Positions 1 to 13,708 are shown, counted from the stretch's first letter. The stretch: DNA of 64,000 nt from Cephalopachus bancanus (GCA_027257055.1 JAPVLO010000019.1:14093001-14157000); one strand, 5' to 3'. The notes: generated by a model from the sequence alone, not told the origin. A program made the numbers and translations.

Positions 1-206
1 CCTGCTGGGCTCCGGTGATCCTTCCGCCTCAGCCTTCCAAGTAGCCGGAATTACAGGCGTGCGCTACCATGCCCGGCTGATTTTTTGATTTATTGTAGAG
101 ATGAGGTCTCCCTGCCCAGGCGGGTCTCGAACCTGCGGGCTCAGGCAATCTACTCACCTCAGCCTCCCAAAGACACGGGATTACAGGCTGAGCCTCCGAG
201 CCTGGC
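1..206 (-). mobile_element. Alu-type SINE, truncated by window edge
   Basis: Minus-strand Alu missing the 3' part of its right arm. It carries the three linked changes of the young subfamily: the 5-base deletion giving 'ctgcccaggcggg', 'gctgattttttgattt', and 'agccggaattacaggc'. Confidence 0.93.
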
Positions 207-3200
207 TAATATTTCACATTTTAAATTTAACCTACTTATCTTGTTACCATTAGGTATTCTAAAGGTAAAATGGGAGGAAATATTATTTATTTATTTATTT
301 ATTTTTGCTATTTAGCTAATAAAAATCATGACTCTTCTAGTAGTGGTGATCATTTTCAAGGCAAAAGATTTTTTGTAGCAGTGAATAATGGAAAAAATTC
401 AAAGTAAAAAGAGAATAGCAAGTTTTGAAACTTTGCTTTTCACTAGATTTTAAACATTCTTAGTAGGTCATTTATAGAGCGATTTTACTTGTTCAGTTTT
501 CAAAATGTTTAGCAGAAAGGAGATGATAGAATTGGGGTATTCCATTTACTTTACACATCTAACTGCAGAAGTCATCTTTTCAAAGTCATTTGGGATGAAT
601 TTTTTAGAGCATTCAACATTTTCCTGATGATTGCCCTGTTGAGACCAATGGTGATGATCTAATTAATCAACAGAATTTTAATATATATTAAATATGCCAA
701 GGCAACATTTATATTCTGGGTATTTCTGCTGCACTGACAGTGAAAACCAAAGAGGTTTTTTTTCACTTTTTCATATATTGAATTGGTTTTACTTCAGAAT
801 ATAGTCTCATCAGCAGCATATTTAACTTACACAAATATGTGCTTGGTAAAAATGAATAAATAAAATAGAAATGCAATTGAAAAAAGCATATATACTGTAA
901 AAGTATACTTGCATACTCACTAGTATAGATTATATTTTAATATATATTATATATATATATATATATTAAGTCCAAGGCTGTTTATACAAAACTGTATATG
1001 CTACTTTGTGGGAGTTCTAAGGAATTTCGATTCCATGTGATATTTACCTGTTCTACCTGAAGAAATTAGCCCCTGATAAGATGTGGTATCACAGCATTCA
1101 AAATGGAGACAGGCAATTTTTATTCACCTTTTTTATTAAGATCAAATTCTCGTTTTAAAACATTGATATTTATTCTGAAGTACATAGGTTTCTCCAATAA
1201 ACCATTTAATTTCATGATATGCGATTTATACTGGCCCCAGGCCACTTTGGTATGGAAGAATCAAATGCCATGTATTCAAAAACGTATATGCAAATTGTTA
1301 CTCTGAGTTTTAAAAACCGAATAGCTAGTGATGCCTTTAGATCTTCCTCTTCCACTCCATATTTTTCTGTCTGTAGAATGTGATTGAAGTGGCCGAGAAT
1401 GTTTAACATCTTTAACCTTTAAGGGAGCCCTAAAAGCATTCCACGCCCTTCTGAACATCATATGACACTGAAATAAGGTTGAACACCTTGCATCTAGAGT
1501 ACATCTGATTTCCAGCCTGCATGCAACCTCTTACTTTTAAGCTTTAACAGTCTCAGAAATTGCAAAGAAAACAATATAAAAGCACCTCATAGATTACCAG
1601 ACCATTACTAGTCCTCGACACTTCAGCAGATGAAACCTCCTTGATCCCAGACTATAAAAACGCCTTCTGAAGACTGTTGAGCTCCTCTTTGATTCTCGGC
1701 CCAAGTCTTAATTTTCTCACAGTGCTGAAGCTCTGTATTTCATTAGGGATATCATCTTAAATCCTTGTGTGCCCCTACTTGTTTTAATGGAGTTTCTCTT
1801 CCACAGATTCTTTTGTATCTATTTTGAAGGTGAACTCATAAGTATCAACATATATTTTAAAAACCTATTGATAATAATAAATACTGTTGATGTTTTTCCC
1901 CACAAAATCTCAATGGTTATGAACCTGAATTTTTCTCATATCAATCTGATACAATTTACTTCAAGTTCTTAGGTTAAAAACACACCTAAAGGGTTAGCTT
2001 TAGATTTTGTTCCACAGACAAGTTATACTTACACTTTCTATTTCAACCAAATTTATTGAATCTCAAATAACAATCATTCCAAATCCCAAGATCTTTTCAC
2101 TCCACACAGCATAAATAATATTGTCAATAGAACTGAGGCATCAATACTTCTATAATGGCAAAATATAAAAATCTGAAGCTTTGTTACAGCTCACTGCTTA
2201 GGATCACATGCTGTTTGTTCTGTATTAACACTGCTTTTTTCATAAATGCATTCCAAACAATCTATAACAAAAAAAATAAATTTTCTTCCCAGGAATTATC
2301 TCATCTACAACTTAATCCACAAAAGAAGTGGCTTATTGAGCCACTGATTCATTTTTAGTTTAAAATGCTAGTAGCACAATCATTCTTCCTTAATTGTATA
2401 AATAATACATATTTATATAGAAAATTTTCACAGTACAAAGCAGGAAAAAAGTAAATTAAAATGAAATTGTTTGTCCTATAGTAATTTTTTCAGTTGATTA
2501 TTTATTTGAAACTTAAATTATTTATCATGGCATTAAACACAATGGAAAAATTGAGTACCCAATAAAGTTCCTAACTTTTACAAAGTTAACTGTAAAGCTA
2601 TGTATGCTTGTGCCATGAGGTTAGCTATTTGTTACTGAGTAATCTGTTAGACAATCTAATTATTCTAATAGTATATAAGTACCACTTAAGTTGTTAAGGT
2701 AATTAGATGAGTAGCCATTTAGAAAAAGTCAATAATAAACAATTACTATTTTAATAGGTTCAGCTGTCATAAGTATGTAAAGAGTCTTATAGATCCAAAT
2801 GCAGAATAGGTATTAAATGCTTAATATTATTAATAATCACAAGTCCTAGGAAAAAGAACAAGGGGGTTAGTGTGGGGCCAAAACTCCTCTGACTTCTATA
2901 TCTATTTGGGATTTTAAATGTTTTATACTTAACCAGTCCAAGACTGGGAGTTGAATTTGACAGCTTTGTAAGGATGATATCATCCTAAATTAGTCTAATT
3001 ATTCTAAATTAAATAATATTGTTTTTCAGGTTAAATTGAGACAAATGTGTATGAGTGTGTTTAATCACACCATCATTGGACCTAATGTACATTGACTCCA
3101 AATCTCTTCTTTATTTCAGCATTAGAAGACTATGTTGCAGAGGTGCGTTTGTGGAAGGTGAGCATAAAATTGATTCAGATAAACCCCCAAAATTAGTCTT

Positions 3201-4255
3201 AATGTGAAGTAGTCCCAGAAAAGGGGGGCACATAGATGGATGGAGTTTGAACTCCAGCTCAGAGAATCACTGGTTGTGTGACTTCAGGCAAGTCAAAGTG
3301 TTCGTTTTCTAATCAATTAGAAAGAAGACAATCAATTGGAAAGAAGACCTATTCTGCAAGAATGTTGAAAGGTTGGTAAGAAGATACATGGGCAGAATAC
3401 CTTGAACTTTACAGATTCTCAAACGTGTTTTGGTTTACTCTCATTCATTGTGAAAATAGTAGCAACAACACTCTCCCATCTGAAATGAAAATAATCCCAC
3501 TATTCCCATCACTGAGTGTTTTTATTAAGTGTCTGTATAAGAAATAGCGTCACACAATGTATAAAGCATGTAAAGCAGAATTATGCCTTTTTTCAAGGAA
3601 ATCTATAATCCAAGTTAGGCAAGATAGATAAAATTTAAAGAACATGACTATATAGTAGATATCCATTCCAAGAGAGTTTTTAATGTGCTACACCCAAATA
3701 GTATTCTAGTCTTAAATAGTGAGAACTTGTCTGGTCAAACATTCGCCCTTTGTACAATGAACATGTTAGAGAAATAGATTATTAAGAAATAGATTAAGTA
3801 TGTGTCGTGAATTATTATTTTTTTAAATGATTACTAAAATTAGCAGATGATTAGGAAGGACATAATAGCCTACAACTCATTTTAAAGAGTTGTATTTTTA
3901 TCCAAATGTGTATATGTTTATAAATGTATACATACAACTATTCTGCAGAATATTTTATGTGATATATAGAAATATATATAATATAATGATAAAAAAATTA
4001 TGCTCAGAAAGAGAGACTGTACAGGTAGAAAATATCAAGAGAAAGTTTAAGCAAATAGAAAGCCTAACGTCCTTAAAAAGTCAGATAGTAAATTTCTATT
4101 GCTAATTTGGCTCTGACTTTCCTAGTAGCCAATAGAGGACAAAGCACAGAGAAGAAATACTGTCGGACAGAATCCAACTAAGACTTAAATGTTCTGCTTG
4201 CACAGAGAAGTAAAGTTTTTCCTCACGTAGGGATCTGGTAGAAGTTTCTCTGGGG
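207..4255. other. Intergenic, mostly unique AT-rich DNA
   Basis: No gene seen. It holds a (TTTA)n run at 282-306, a (TA)n run near 937-966, a TATA-like 'actataaaaacgcc' at about 1650 that could be a relic LTR, a MIR scrap at 3228-3312 and a 19-bp tandem duplication at 3311-3348. The open frames here lack codon structure. Confidence 0.6.
3228..3312 (+). mobile_element. MIR fragment
   Basis: The core 'gtttgaactccagctc', followed by 'ggttgtgtgacttcaggcaa', matches the MIR core (…gtgtgaccttgggcaag). Confidence 0.6.
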
Positions 4256-4530
4256 GCCGGGCACAGTGGTTCAAACCTGTAATCCTAGCACTTTGGGAGG
4301 CTGAGGTGAGAGGATTGCCTGAGCTCAGAAGTTTAAGACCAGCCTGGGCAATTTGGTGAAACCTCATGTCTACAATAAATAAATAAAAATTTTAAAAAGC
4401 CGGACGTGGTAGCTCGTGCCTGCAGTTTCAGCTACTTGTAAGACTGAGGCAGAAGGATCACCGGAGCCTAGCAGGTCAAGGCTGCCTGGGCGACAGAGTG
4501 AGGCTCCGACTGAAAAAAAAAAAAAAGAAA
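4256..4530 (+). mobile_element. Alu-type SINE, full length
   Basis: Starts 'gccgggcacagtgg' and ends in an A-rich tail. It is flanked by an imperfect target-site duplication, 'gaagtttctctgggg' at 4241 and 'gaagtttatttgggg' at 4531. Older copy; the linker reads 'ctacaataaataaataaaa'. Confidence 0.93.
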
Positions 4531-4545
4531 GAAGTTTATTTGGGG

Positions 4546-6791
4546 AGGTTTCTATAAATGAGATATTAAAGGATAAAGAGGACAATATCTGCAACAGCAA
4601 CCCTCAGTAAATAAAACAGATAACTTTTAAAGAAGTTATATTCTGAAAATACTGCAATGTAAGACAAATGAACTAAAGTGAAATTTACTTTGTAAAATAT
4701 CCTCTGGAAGGAATGTTACTGGTCAAATCATAAAATAAAGGAGCATAAAAGAACAAGCACTCCGATGTCTCATTTTTTTCTCATTTTATAAAATGAAGAA
4801 AGTAGACTAAATACATTCTAAAATTTTTGACTCAACAAAGTGTCTTAAAGTAGTTAACCTGGATTCTTGGACACTAATATTTCCATGAAATGAGGAATCA
4901 TAAAAATGTCTCTAAAAATGCTGAGAAAGGGAAATATTGGGGTGGAGGAAAATAGTATATATTGTGCTAATTGGCGACCAATCAATTTCTCTGGGTGAAC
5001 TATGGGAAAAGAGAAATATGCCAAATTACCACAAACTGGAAGCCTATGGGTAAGTTTGTTTTATTCAATTCATTCTAGCAAGCACAGTTTTTTTTAATTT
5101 TTAAAAATTCATTGACAATCTGTAAATATAAAAAGATTTCACATAAAAAATGTAAATTTCTAGCTCCTCCTGAAAGAGTCAGAAATATACCCAGTTAGTA
5201 ATTTTCAGCACAAGCTGCATATCCAATACCCCCCTTAGCCAGGCCATATACTCTCTAGTGTGATACAGTCTTTATCATTCTCTATGCTCTATTGTGCTTT
5301 TTTATCATTGTGCTTGTGCTATTTTTCTTCATGTTATAGAATTAGGAGAACAAAACATTATAATTTATATTCATATCTCCCTTTCAAAAGTGGGAAGATG
5401 ATCGATTGATGAAAACAGCAATTAAGTCCAAGAAAAATTATTTCAAAACTTTATTTCTTGGTAAAAGTATCTTAGATGCCTACATACTTAAATATGTTCA
5501 GTGAATTTTTGACCTGTTTGGTTCATCATGCCTACTCTTTAAAACTGTTTACACAGTACCTAAAGGCATTTCTGTTCTACTAGCAATCACATACAATTAA
5601 CTTATTTTCAAAAAACAATATACTTTGGATTAATACAGTGCCTTTACTTCAAATACCTTGGAATAACTGAGAAAAAGAACAAACAATAGTATTTTCAAAA
5701 AAATATATTAAAGATCAGGAAAGAAAAAGAAATTACCTAAAATCTCAAAATTCAATTAATTTCCAAAAAGGCTTTAAGCACATAATTTTCTTTAAGGTTT
5801 ATCTGAGTGTGAGTAATATATATAGTTTTTTAATCATATAAAAATTTCACAGATTTAAATATGGAAATATGCATGTGTTTATAAACATTGGTCTTTCTAT
5901 TTAACAATTAAAGTAGTAGAGGTTAAGCAATGTATATTTTAAGGATACAAATAAATTCATTAATATACATTTGAATATGAACTCTATAGCAAAGACCAAA
6001 ACCTGACTAAATAGCTATAATAAGCTGAGTCAACAAAAGACAACTTTTAAGGTTAGAAAGACGGGTTAACAAAATGACCTGGATATAGGAACAATGTGTC
6101 ATCTTGACAGATATTAATGCTTTTGTAACATCTACGTTAATCTGTTGGCCTATTATAATAGATTTTCTAGCAATACTATTAAAGATATAAAAACAAAAGT
6201 GGAAAAAATGGTCAGGATATAAATTAAACTCTAATTAGGAGAAAACAGTGTATTTCATCAAAAGTAGGAACCAAAAATCTATTAACTTCCTGTTGTAAGC
6301 AAGACACAGAACTTGTCACTTAATATTTATCAACTCATTTGAGCTTCCCATTCCAGGTGTGAATTAGATTCATTTTCTCCATAACCTTCTGATCCACTAA
6401 AAAGGAAGGATTAAAAAACACTTAGAAGGATGGTGAAAAAAAAATAACCACAAAATTATAAGAAAGCTTGGCACACAGTAGCATTAACCACAGAAAACAT
6501 AAATGACATCAGTTTCTCATTCAGCCAATTTCTGACCGAACTTGTACAAATACCTCTCACTGGAGTTGACTGACTCCAGAAGCAGGTGGTGAAGGCAACC
6601 TTTGAAGCAGGAAGCGCCATCCTTCCTGCCTTTTACCAATATTATTTTTCAGTGGTAAGATTCAAGACTGTAAAACCTCACTAATGACACAAGAAGCCTT
6701 ATATAACTGCTCTTTTTTTTTTCTTACAATTTTGGGAGACAGTGGCAAGTAACACACACACAAAAATTTATTTTAGATTTAAACAAATGCA
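4546..6791. other. Unique AT-rich DNA
   Basis: No gene or clear element recognised. A weak MIR-like stretch may lie near 6290-6400 ('cttaatatttatcaactcatttgag'), too diverged to call. Confidence 0.5.
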
Positions 6792-7079
6792 TTTTTTTTT
6801 TTTGAGTTGGAGTCTCACTCTGTCACCCAGACTGGAGTGCAGTGGCCTCTCCCCACCACCGCAGCCTCAACCTGCTGGGCTCCAGAGATCCTTCCACTCA
6901 GTCTTCCAAGTAACCAGAACTGCAGGCGCGCACTACCATGCCCAGCCAATTTTTTGATTTATAGTAGAGATGAGGTCTCACCAAGGTGCCCAGGTGGGTC
7001 TCGAACCTGCGGGCTCAGGCAGTCCACTCACCTCAGCCTCCCAAAGCACAGGATTACAGGCTGAGCCACCGAGCTCAGC
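6792..7079 (-). mobile_element. Alu-type SINE
   Basis: Begins with a T-run then 'gagttggagtctcactctgtcacccag' and ends 'ctgagccaccgagctcagc'. The linker region keeps the longer form ('caccaaggtgcccagg'). Confidence 0.93.
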
Positions 7080-7189
7080 TACTGCATGCAACTTTTACAA
7101 CATACCCTGAGTTCAGTATAAATTTAACCTGAAACCCTGTGAATTTGTACATTCATATCTGTGCAGTAAAAAACTGATCTATAGAGTAA

Positions 7190-7400
7190 GCCTAGCATGT
7201 AATGTAGCCTACTTCCTGGAGTAAGACAGGAGGCCTGTGTTCAAATCCTGCCTTTTATGCTTTCTTGTTAAATCATTAGGCTTCAGTGTAGTCACCTATA
7301 CAAAACAGAAGCAATAATGACAGTATCTACTCCTTAGGGTTGTTATGATAATTAAATGAAATGACTCATATCAAGCACATAGGAGGTATGCATTATAATG
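7190..7400 (+). mobile_element. MIR
   Basis: MIR-like order: 'gtgttcaaatcctgcc…', 'acctatacaaaacagaagcaataatgacagtatctactcc', 'gggttgttatgataattaaatgaaatgactcata', 'aagcacatagga'. Confidence 0.8.
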
Positions 7401-7407
7401 TTACCTT

Positions 7408-7797
7408 TTTTTTCTTTTGAGTTGAGTCTCACTCGTCGCCCAGGCTGGAGTGCTGTGGCACACTCATGGCCACCCCAGTGTCCACCCGCTGGGCTTCGGC
7501 GATCCTTCCACCTCAACCTTTCAAGTAGCCAGAACTACAGGCGCGCGCTACCACGCCTGGCTAATAGAATTTGCCTGGACTGGTCTCGAACTCGTGAACT
7601 CAGGCAATCCACTCGCCTCGGCCTCCCAAGTAGCCAGAACTACAGTCGCATGTTACTATGCCCGGTTAACTTTTGATTTATTGTAGAGAGAGGGCTTGCC
7701 AAGTTGCCCAGGCTGATCTCGAACCCGTGGGCTCAGGCAATCCACTTGCCTCGGACTCTCAAAGTGCTGGGATGACAGACTGAGCCACCGAGCCCGG
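7408..7797 (-). mobile_element. Rearranged three-arm Alu
   Basis: Antisense Alu about 100 bp longer than its neighbours. After the right arm ('…ctaccacgcctggctaat') comes a left-arm piece ('ctggtctcgaactcgtgaac…gcctcggcctccca'), which then switches at 'cctccca/agtagcc' back to a second right-arm/linker ('agtagccagaactacagtcg…ttgatttattgtagaga') and a full left arm ending 'gagcccggc'. This is the structure expected from unequal recombination between arms. Confidence 0.85.
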
Positions 7798-7849
7798 CTA
7801 ATTCTATCTTTTTAATAGGGCTTTTTTTTTCTTTGCTGAGAAGCACGCA

Positions 7850-8045
7850 TCATTGTGGGATAAAGGTTTTTGAGCATCTGATGAGCCTGGGTTTGAATTT
7901 CAGCTGTCACTTATTAGCTGGATGACTGCAAGTTACTTAAATTTTCCTTTGTCAGTTGTCTTGTACTTTGTATAATCCTCTGCATGAAGATTAAAGGAGC
8001 TACTTGACACAGAGTAGGCTCAAAATAAATAGTAACTTCTATCAT
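7850..8045 (+). mobile_element. MIR
   Basis: 'gatgagcctgggtttgaatttcagctgtcacttattagctgg', 'atgactgcaagttacttaaattttc' and a distal 'gacacagagtaggctcaaaataaatagta' match MIR order. Confidence 0.85.
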
Positions 8046-9943
8046 TATTATAATGTTGTTGTTCAATCTTTATGTGAATGTCCTTATTATAGTACTCAAT
8101 ATTTAATCTGTATCTAAGTAAGATTTAACATTAAAAATGTGTGAAGGATACTTTGAAATCCTTTAATAGGATGTCTTCATCTTACTACCAATATCGGTGA
8201 CTTAAGAGATAAATGAATTTAATTAGAGAGATAAATGCTTTATGATTTGCCAAATAATTAGCCTCTGTTGAGCCACATGGTCTCTTCTCTTGAATAATAT
8301 AGACAGAAATGCTAACTGATCAGAAAAAAGGAACATGTGATTTTTTAAATATTAAAGAAAATCTCTGTTGTCACACTTTGACACTTCAGAGCCTTGGAAA
8401 CCTTCCTAATACTTTTCCATGAGATGCAAATAAAAGAATTATTTTTCCTTTTGAGTCATGCTCAGACATGAAGGTAATTAAAAGCATGATAGATATATTT
8501 TTCACCTGGATTGTAGAATGACAATAACATTTTGGATATAAAAAATAAAAAATATCATGTTATTTTGGTCATTTTAGAAAGAGCCAAAAAGCCTGCAATG
8601 AACTCCAGCAATAATAGATTTTTTAATCGACAGCTGGTTAACATTATCAGAATGAATCATGGAACAGAAGTGACAGCTGGATTCAAGCCAGGGCGGCCAA
8701 AAGATACTAAAGATAATTTCTGTGTTTTAAAGAGAGATTTTTTTTTTAGTGCCTCTGACCTGGTGCTACATACATCTTAATTTAAGGTGACAGGTAGTGT
8801 GATAAAAAACAAAGCACAATCATAGTTTAAACCAAAAGAATCTGAAAAAATACAAATGTCTTAAAGGTGGTATATTTTCCAACTAGAGCAAGGCCTGTTT
8901 GGAAGGCCTTTAAAAATCACATATTCTACCCAAGAACTCTTGGCTAACTGCTGGAAATATCTACTGTTCTATTTAGAACCACTGAGTGTTTATTTTTTTA
9001 AAAGGAAATAAACTGTATCTGTTTTTATGGTCAAGTTAAAACAAGACTTCTACCTATAAACTTGACAGGTAAAGCCACACCAATCTTTTCAGCTTTAAAA
9101 CCAGTCAAAAAAATCTGCTTTATGCTTCTTAGCCTAGACAACAAAGTTATGATAGGGATTTTTTTCTTCAGATTTAGTGTAAGTGTCCCCACCTGACACA
9201 CACAAAGCCTAACTATCAAACAGAATGATGATACCGAGGTTCAACACCTGCACTTTCAGAGCCGCCAACAAAGGAAGACAGAAACTTCTACACACCTGCT
9301 GGATGGGTGGACATCTTTAATCTCTTCTTCTCCTGATGGGTCTCCACAAGACAGAAATGGAGAAAAGTATCCTTCAAAAGGTGGCAGTAAGAAGAACAGG
9401 CAAATAAAACTACTCTATATTACGAGGCTTACATTTTAAATTATAGAATATATCTGGCAACATCCTGGGAAGGAAATGTATATTACTACCAAAAAAAGAA
9501 TTCACAATTGCTATTTACCAAAATTGAAAAATACAAAACAGATTTCTGAAAACATCCAAGGACAAGTTACTATTTAAAGCATACTAAACTTACGACATGT
9601 TATGGTATGGATGGTAGCCGATTTTTATTTTATTACTAGAAAATGTATTAAGCATAAATATAGTATATACGTATTTATGAAAAAATTACTTGTGAAAAAC
9701 AAAGACATGGGGAATGGAGCACGTGACAACACAAAGGATACCTGGTCCAATTCCAGGGGCAGTGAGGGCCAGTTAGAAGCCCAAACTTCACCTGCATGCA
9801 GCCTATTTATGTAACTAATCCTCACTTATAACCCACATCTCTTTAATAAAATAAAATGTATTTCTTTTGTTTAAGTAAAATTTAATTTTAAAAGACGAAG
9901 ACAGGTAATTTATAGAGTGTAACCATTTGCATTCTTAGTCGTA
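8046..9943. other. Unique AT-rich DNA
   Basis: No gene, RNA or repeat recognised. The open frames of 60-80 codons here show no homology I know. Confidence 0.5.
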
Positions 9944-9958
9944 TTCAGACTATTTTTT

Positions 9959-10233
9959 TTTTTGAGTTGGAATCTCACTCTGTCGCCCAAACTGGAGTGC
10001 AGTGGCCGCTCCCGGCCACAGCCTCGACCTGCTGGGCTCCGGCGACACTTCCGCCTCAGCCTTCCGAGTAGCCGGAATTACAGGCATGCGCTACCACGCC
10101 CGGCTGATTTTTTGATTTATTGTAGAGATGAGGTCTCGCTGCCCAGGCAGGTCTCGAACCCGAGGGCTCAGACAATCCACTCGCCTCAGCCTCCCAAAGG
10201 TGCGGGATTACAGGCCGAGCCACCGAGACCGGC
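9959..10233 (-). mobile_element. Young Alu-type SINE with perfect target duplication
   Basis: Full-length antisense copy of the 5-base-deletion subfamily ('cgctgcccaggcaggtctcg'). It is flanked by 'ttcagactatttttt' at 9944-9958 and 10234-10248, so the insertion is recent. Confidence 0.95.
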
Positions 10234-10248
10234 TTCAGACTATTTTTT

Positions 10249-11894
10249 AAATAACATACAATTGTTTTAATCCACTTTTTTACAAACCTTGAGTTGATAA
10301 ATAGATCAGTCATTACAACGTGAACAAATACAGAATCTACTTGGGAAAATATTTAATCAACTCAAGTACTTATTTTAAAGTATGAGGGGAAAATCTGACA
10401 ACTGTGTAACTTGAAATATCATATTTTATAAAAAAAGTTTTTCACTTTGCAGCACCATTTAAAAGAGCAGTATATATAAAAGGTAATGAAGTATTGGGTC
10501 TTTGCATATGTTAAAGCAGTTGAGACTTAATTAGATTTTAAAATATTTTCAAACACTGGATGAAATTCCTATGTCATCAAATTAGATATTTAAGCATCTC
10601 TTTTATAAAACAATTTTCATTTACCATATATAAAATAGCTAAGTGGTTTTTCAAAACATGGTTTTTGTCAAAATTTAATAGTTACTAGTTTCTATGAACA
10701 GAAATCATTTCTTTTCACTGATACAAAAAAAAATATAGGGATTCCCAAGTACACTACCCTAATTTATAACACTGCAATTTGTTTCCAGGCTTGAAGGGGA
10801 AAAACTCAAAAACTGTGTATATTTCAAGTGTTAGATGTGGGCAGGAACAGAATCCCTTTGGAGTTTCTGGAAGATGAAAGAACAAACACCTTTCTTTCAT
10901 GCTCTTTTCTCATCAGAGATAGAACAGATTTGTGAATCTATCACCTAGCCAAATACTATTCTAAGCTCTGGAATTCTTCCCAAAAGTTGAGTGGATAATT
11001 TTTGTTGTTGTTGTTCAAACAAAGTGATTTAGTCATTTGTGTGATATCACCATGTAGGAGAGCAAGTCCACATACCAAACCAGAGCATTATAACGACCCA
11101 TATTTCAGTGGCCACCCTTCTAACCTGTGACTGAACTTTGGCAGTAGTTAAAATTCAAATAGGATTGTCCGCTACCTATAAAGGAGGCTACAAAGGGCTG
11201 ACAATGTGAGGATAAGGTTCGAACAAGCTAATAGATTTTAGTGTCTGAAACTTTTGATAATCTGGGTTTAAGTGTCATGGATCTTTCAAGGTGGATTCCA
11301 TCTGTCCTATAAAATTATGTATTGAAACATAATGCATCCCTTTGATCTCCTTTGTAAAAACCCTATGAAGTCAACAAAATGCCCCCAATGACTCAACAGC
11401 CAGATCCCCAACCTGCTGACATGAAAGATTTTAACACTTGCAAGTGTTAGTAAACAGTAAGTGAGCTACGTGTTGAAAGCCTCTCAGTAAAAAGGTGCAG
11501 GGATGGGCTGAGTCTTGCCATAAGTACAGGCTGTCTTTCCAATATTTTGTACCAAAATAAAAGAACACAGTTCAAGCCATAATTAGGCTTGATAATGTCC
11601 ATTATATAAATTTCCAAACTCATTCTGTAATAATGCATTTATCTTGAAAAGAGTAATAAATTTGATTTTCATATAACTTATGTGGGTGAACAAAACTATT
11701 CCTACAATATAGACACATACCATGTTAAAGAACACAAGTAAGATACACACATGTTATATTTACATGCCTGTGTTTGTACATATATACGTTTGTAATACAC
11801 ACATTTGTGTGAATATATATATACAGTGTATACTCAAGACAGACGAGTGGCAACAGAGTACAGTAAAAATTACATTGAAGTTTGTAGTTAGAAA
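10249..11894. other. Unique AT-rich DNA
   Basis: No gene seen. A short (TTG)n at about 11004 and alternating TA/CA near 11740-11830 are the only simple sequences. No element recognised. Confidence 0.5.
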
Positions 11895-12050
11895 GATTCA
11901 ACTTCAAATGTTGGCTGTTACTACGCCGTGATCTTGAACATATTTCTTATCTTTAGAAATAAGTAGGTACTAATAACCTAGTTCACTGACTGGATTAATT
12001 GAGATAAATTATATTAAGCACTTGGCAAATAGTAGTAATCAACAAATATT
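11895..12050 (+). mobile_element. MIR fragment
   Basis: 'tgatcttgaacatatttcttatc', 'aataacctagttcactgactggattaattgagataaat' and 'taagcacttggcaaatagtagtaatcaa' follow the 3' half of MIR. Confidence 0.7.
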
Positions 12051-12195
12051 ATATTTCTTTTCTTTCCCCGTATCAGCATTATACACAGACATAGGTCCAA
12101 GTTTTTATCCAGTTTTGGAATTTAATGTCTCCTATTTCGTTAATAACATATGTCTTCATGTTCCTGAATCACTGAACAGAGACTCAGTGGGCTCT

Positions 12196-12527
12196 TTTTG
12201 GTTTTTGGTTTTTTCTTTGATTCGGGGTCTCACTCTGTCACTCAGGCTGGAGTGCAGTGGCACAATCAAGACTCACCACAGACTCCTGAGTTCAGACAAT
12301 TCTTCTAACTCAGCCTCCTGAGTAGCTGGGACTACAGATGAGCACTACTATGCTTGGCTAATTTTTTTAAGTATTTTTTTTCAGGCTACTTTTTTTATTT
12401 TTATTTTTGTAGAGACGAGGTCTCACTATGTTGCCAAGGTTAGTCTTGAACTCCTGGGCTCAAGCAATCCTCCCACCTCGGCCTCCAAAAGTGCTGAGAT
12501 TTTAGGTGTGAGTCACCATGCCCAACC
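12196..12527 (-). mobile_element. Old AluJ-like SINE
   Basis: 'ggggtctcactctgtcactcaggctggagtgcagtggcac…gagtcaccatgcccaacc'. It has AluJ character without the lineage-specific changes, and an expanded T-rich linker (12361-12412). Confidence 0.9.
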
Positions 12528-12589
12528 AGTAGGCTCCTTTTGAATGACAAGGAAGTTGTGATCTGTCTGAAGTCTGCAATTCCCTGTTG

Positions 12590-12870
12590 ACATATCTCCT
12601 AACAAGGCAAAACCTTGTCCATCATTCAACACCCAGGTCGGGTGTCACCTCCTCTGTGAAGACTCCCACAATCCGACTGGGCAGCAATGATTAGCTGTTC
12701 TTTTCTCTGTTCTGCAAAATCTTGGCTCATACCATTATCATAGTACTGATTAAGTTGCATCATAATTAGTTTTTGTCCTGTCTGCTTCCTCTTAGAGAAA
12801 TTTTGTTTCATAAGGTTGGATCTGTATCTTGGGCTTTCTGATATCAGCTTGTAGCCCAGAGACTGGCAGA
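12590..12870 (+). mobile_element. L2 LINE fragment
   Basis: 'cattcaacacccaggtcgggtgtcacctcctctgtgaagactccc' and later 'gagactggcagacagcaaa' match the L2 3' region in sense. Confidence 0.7.
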
Positions 12871-13433
12871 CAGCAAACACACAACACAAAGGGGAAGGGA
12901 AAAGGAAAGAAAGCCAGCAGTAGTATTTGCCTACTTTTCTTACATTGTATCTTTGACCACATATTTAGTGATGAGTAAAGTTTAACAATAAATAAACAAT
13001 GGTCATTAACCAGAAGAATCAAATAGTTGTAAGTCCGTCTTGATCTTAGGATTATGATTCTATATTATTTCAGCATCTCACTCTTCAGTTCTGTCAAAGA
13101 TCTGCTGATTTTCTAACACCATCTAGCCAAGCATATGACAGATGGCTCTGAGATCCAACTGTATCTATGTGTGTAAACCAACAAATGTTCCACCCAGTGG
13201 CAAATGTGTTCACATATTATCAATGCTAGATGCTGCAAGCTTGCAAACAGATCCGTGACTGAGGAAGTACACACATCTTATGAATTTATCTAAACACATA
13301 AGTCTTTCCTTTAATTCAAAATTAGTCAAGTACTCACATATAACTGCTCATTTATGGATTTATTCCATTTTCACATTTCACGTGTCTTATTCTGCTTCCC
13401 TTCTAGGTATAGCTTTTCACAAGGCATTTCTGA

Positions 13434-13434
<1 letters not shown>

Positions 13435-13480
<46 letters not shown>
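13435..13480. repeat. (CA)23 microsatellite
   Basis: Uninterrupted 46-nt CA run. The open frames across it are low-complexity translation artefacts. Confidence 0.97.
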
Positions 13481-13485
<5 letters not shown>

Positions 13486-13575
13486 CTCTGCACTGGTTTA
13501 AAGCCAGAAAGTGGGTGGCAGGAGAGTGCTCTGCCTCTTTCCATTGTCATTATCTTCCCTGCTCCTATCTGAGGA

Positions 13576-13578
<3 letters not shown>

Positions 13579-13628
<50 letters not shown>

Positions 13629-13657
13629 CACACAGCACACACACACACAATCTATGC

Positions 13658-13708
<51 letters not shown>

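Noticed and set aside
1600..1720. Possible TATA promoter around 'actataaaaacgcc'
   Set aside because: No gene follows; more likely a relic LTR or chance, too weak to call.
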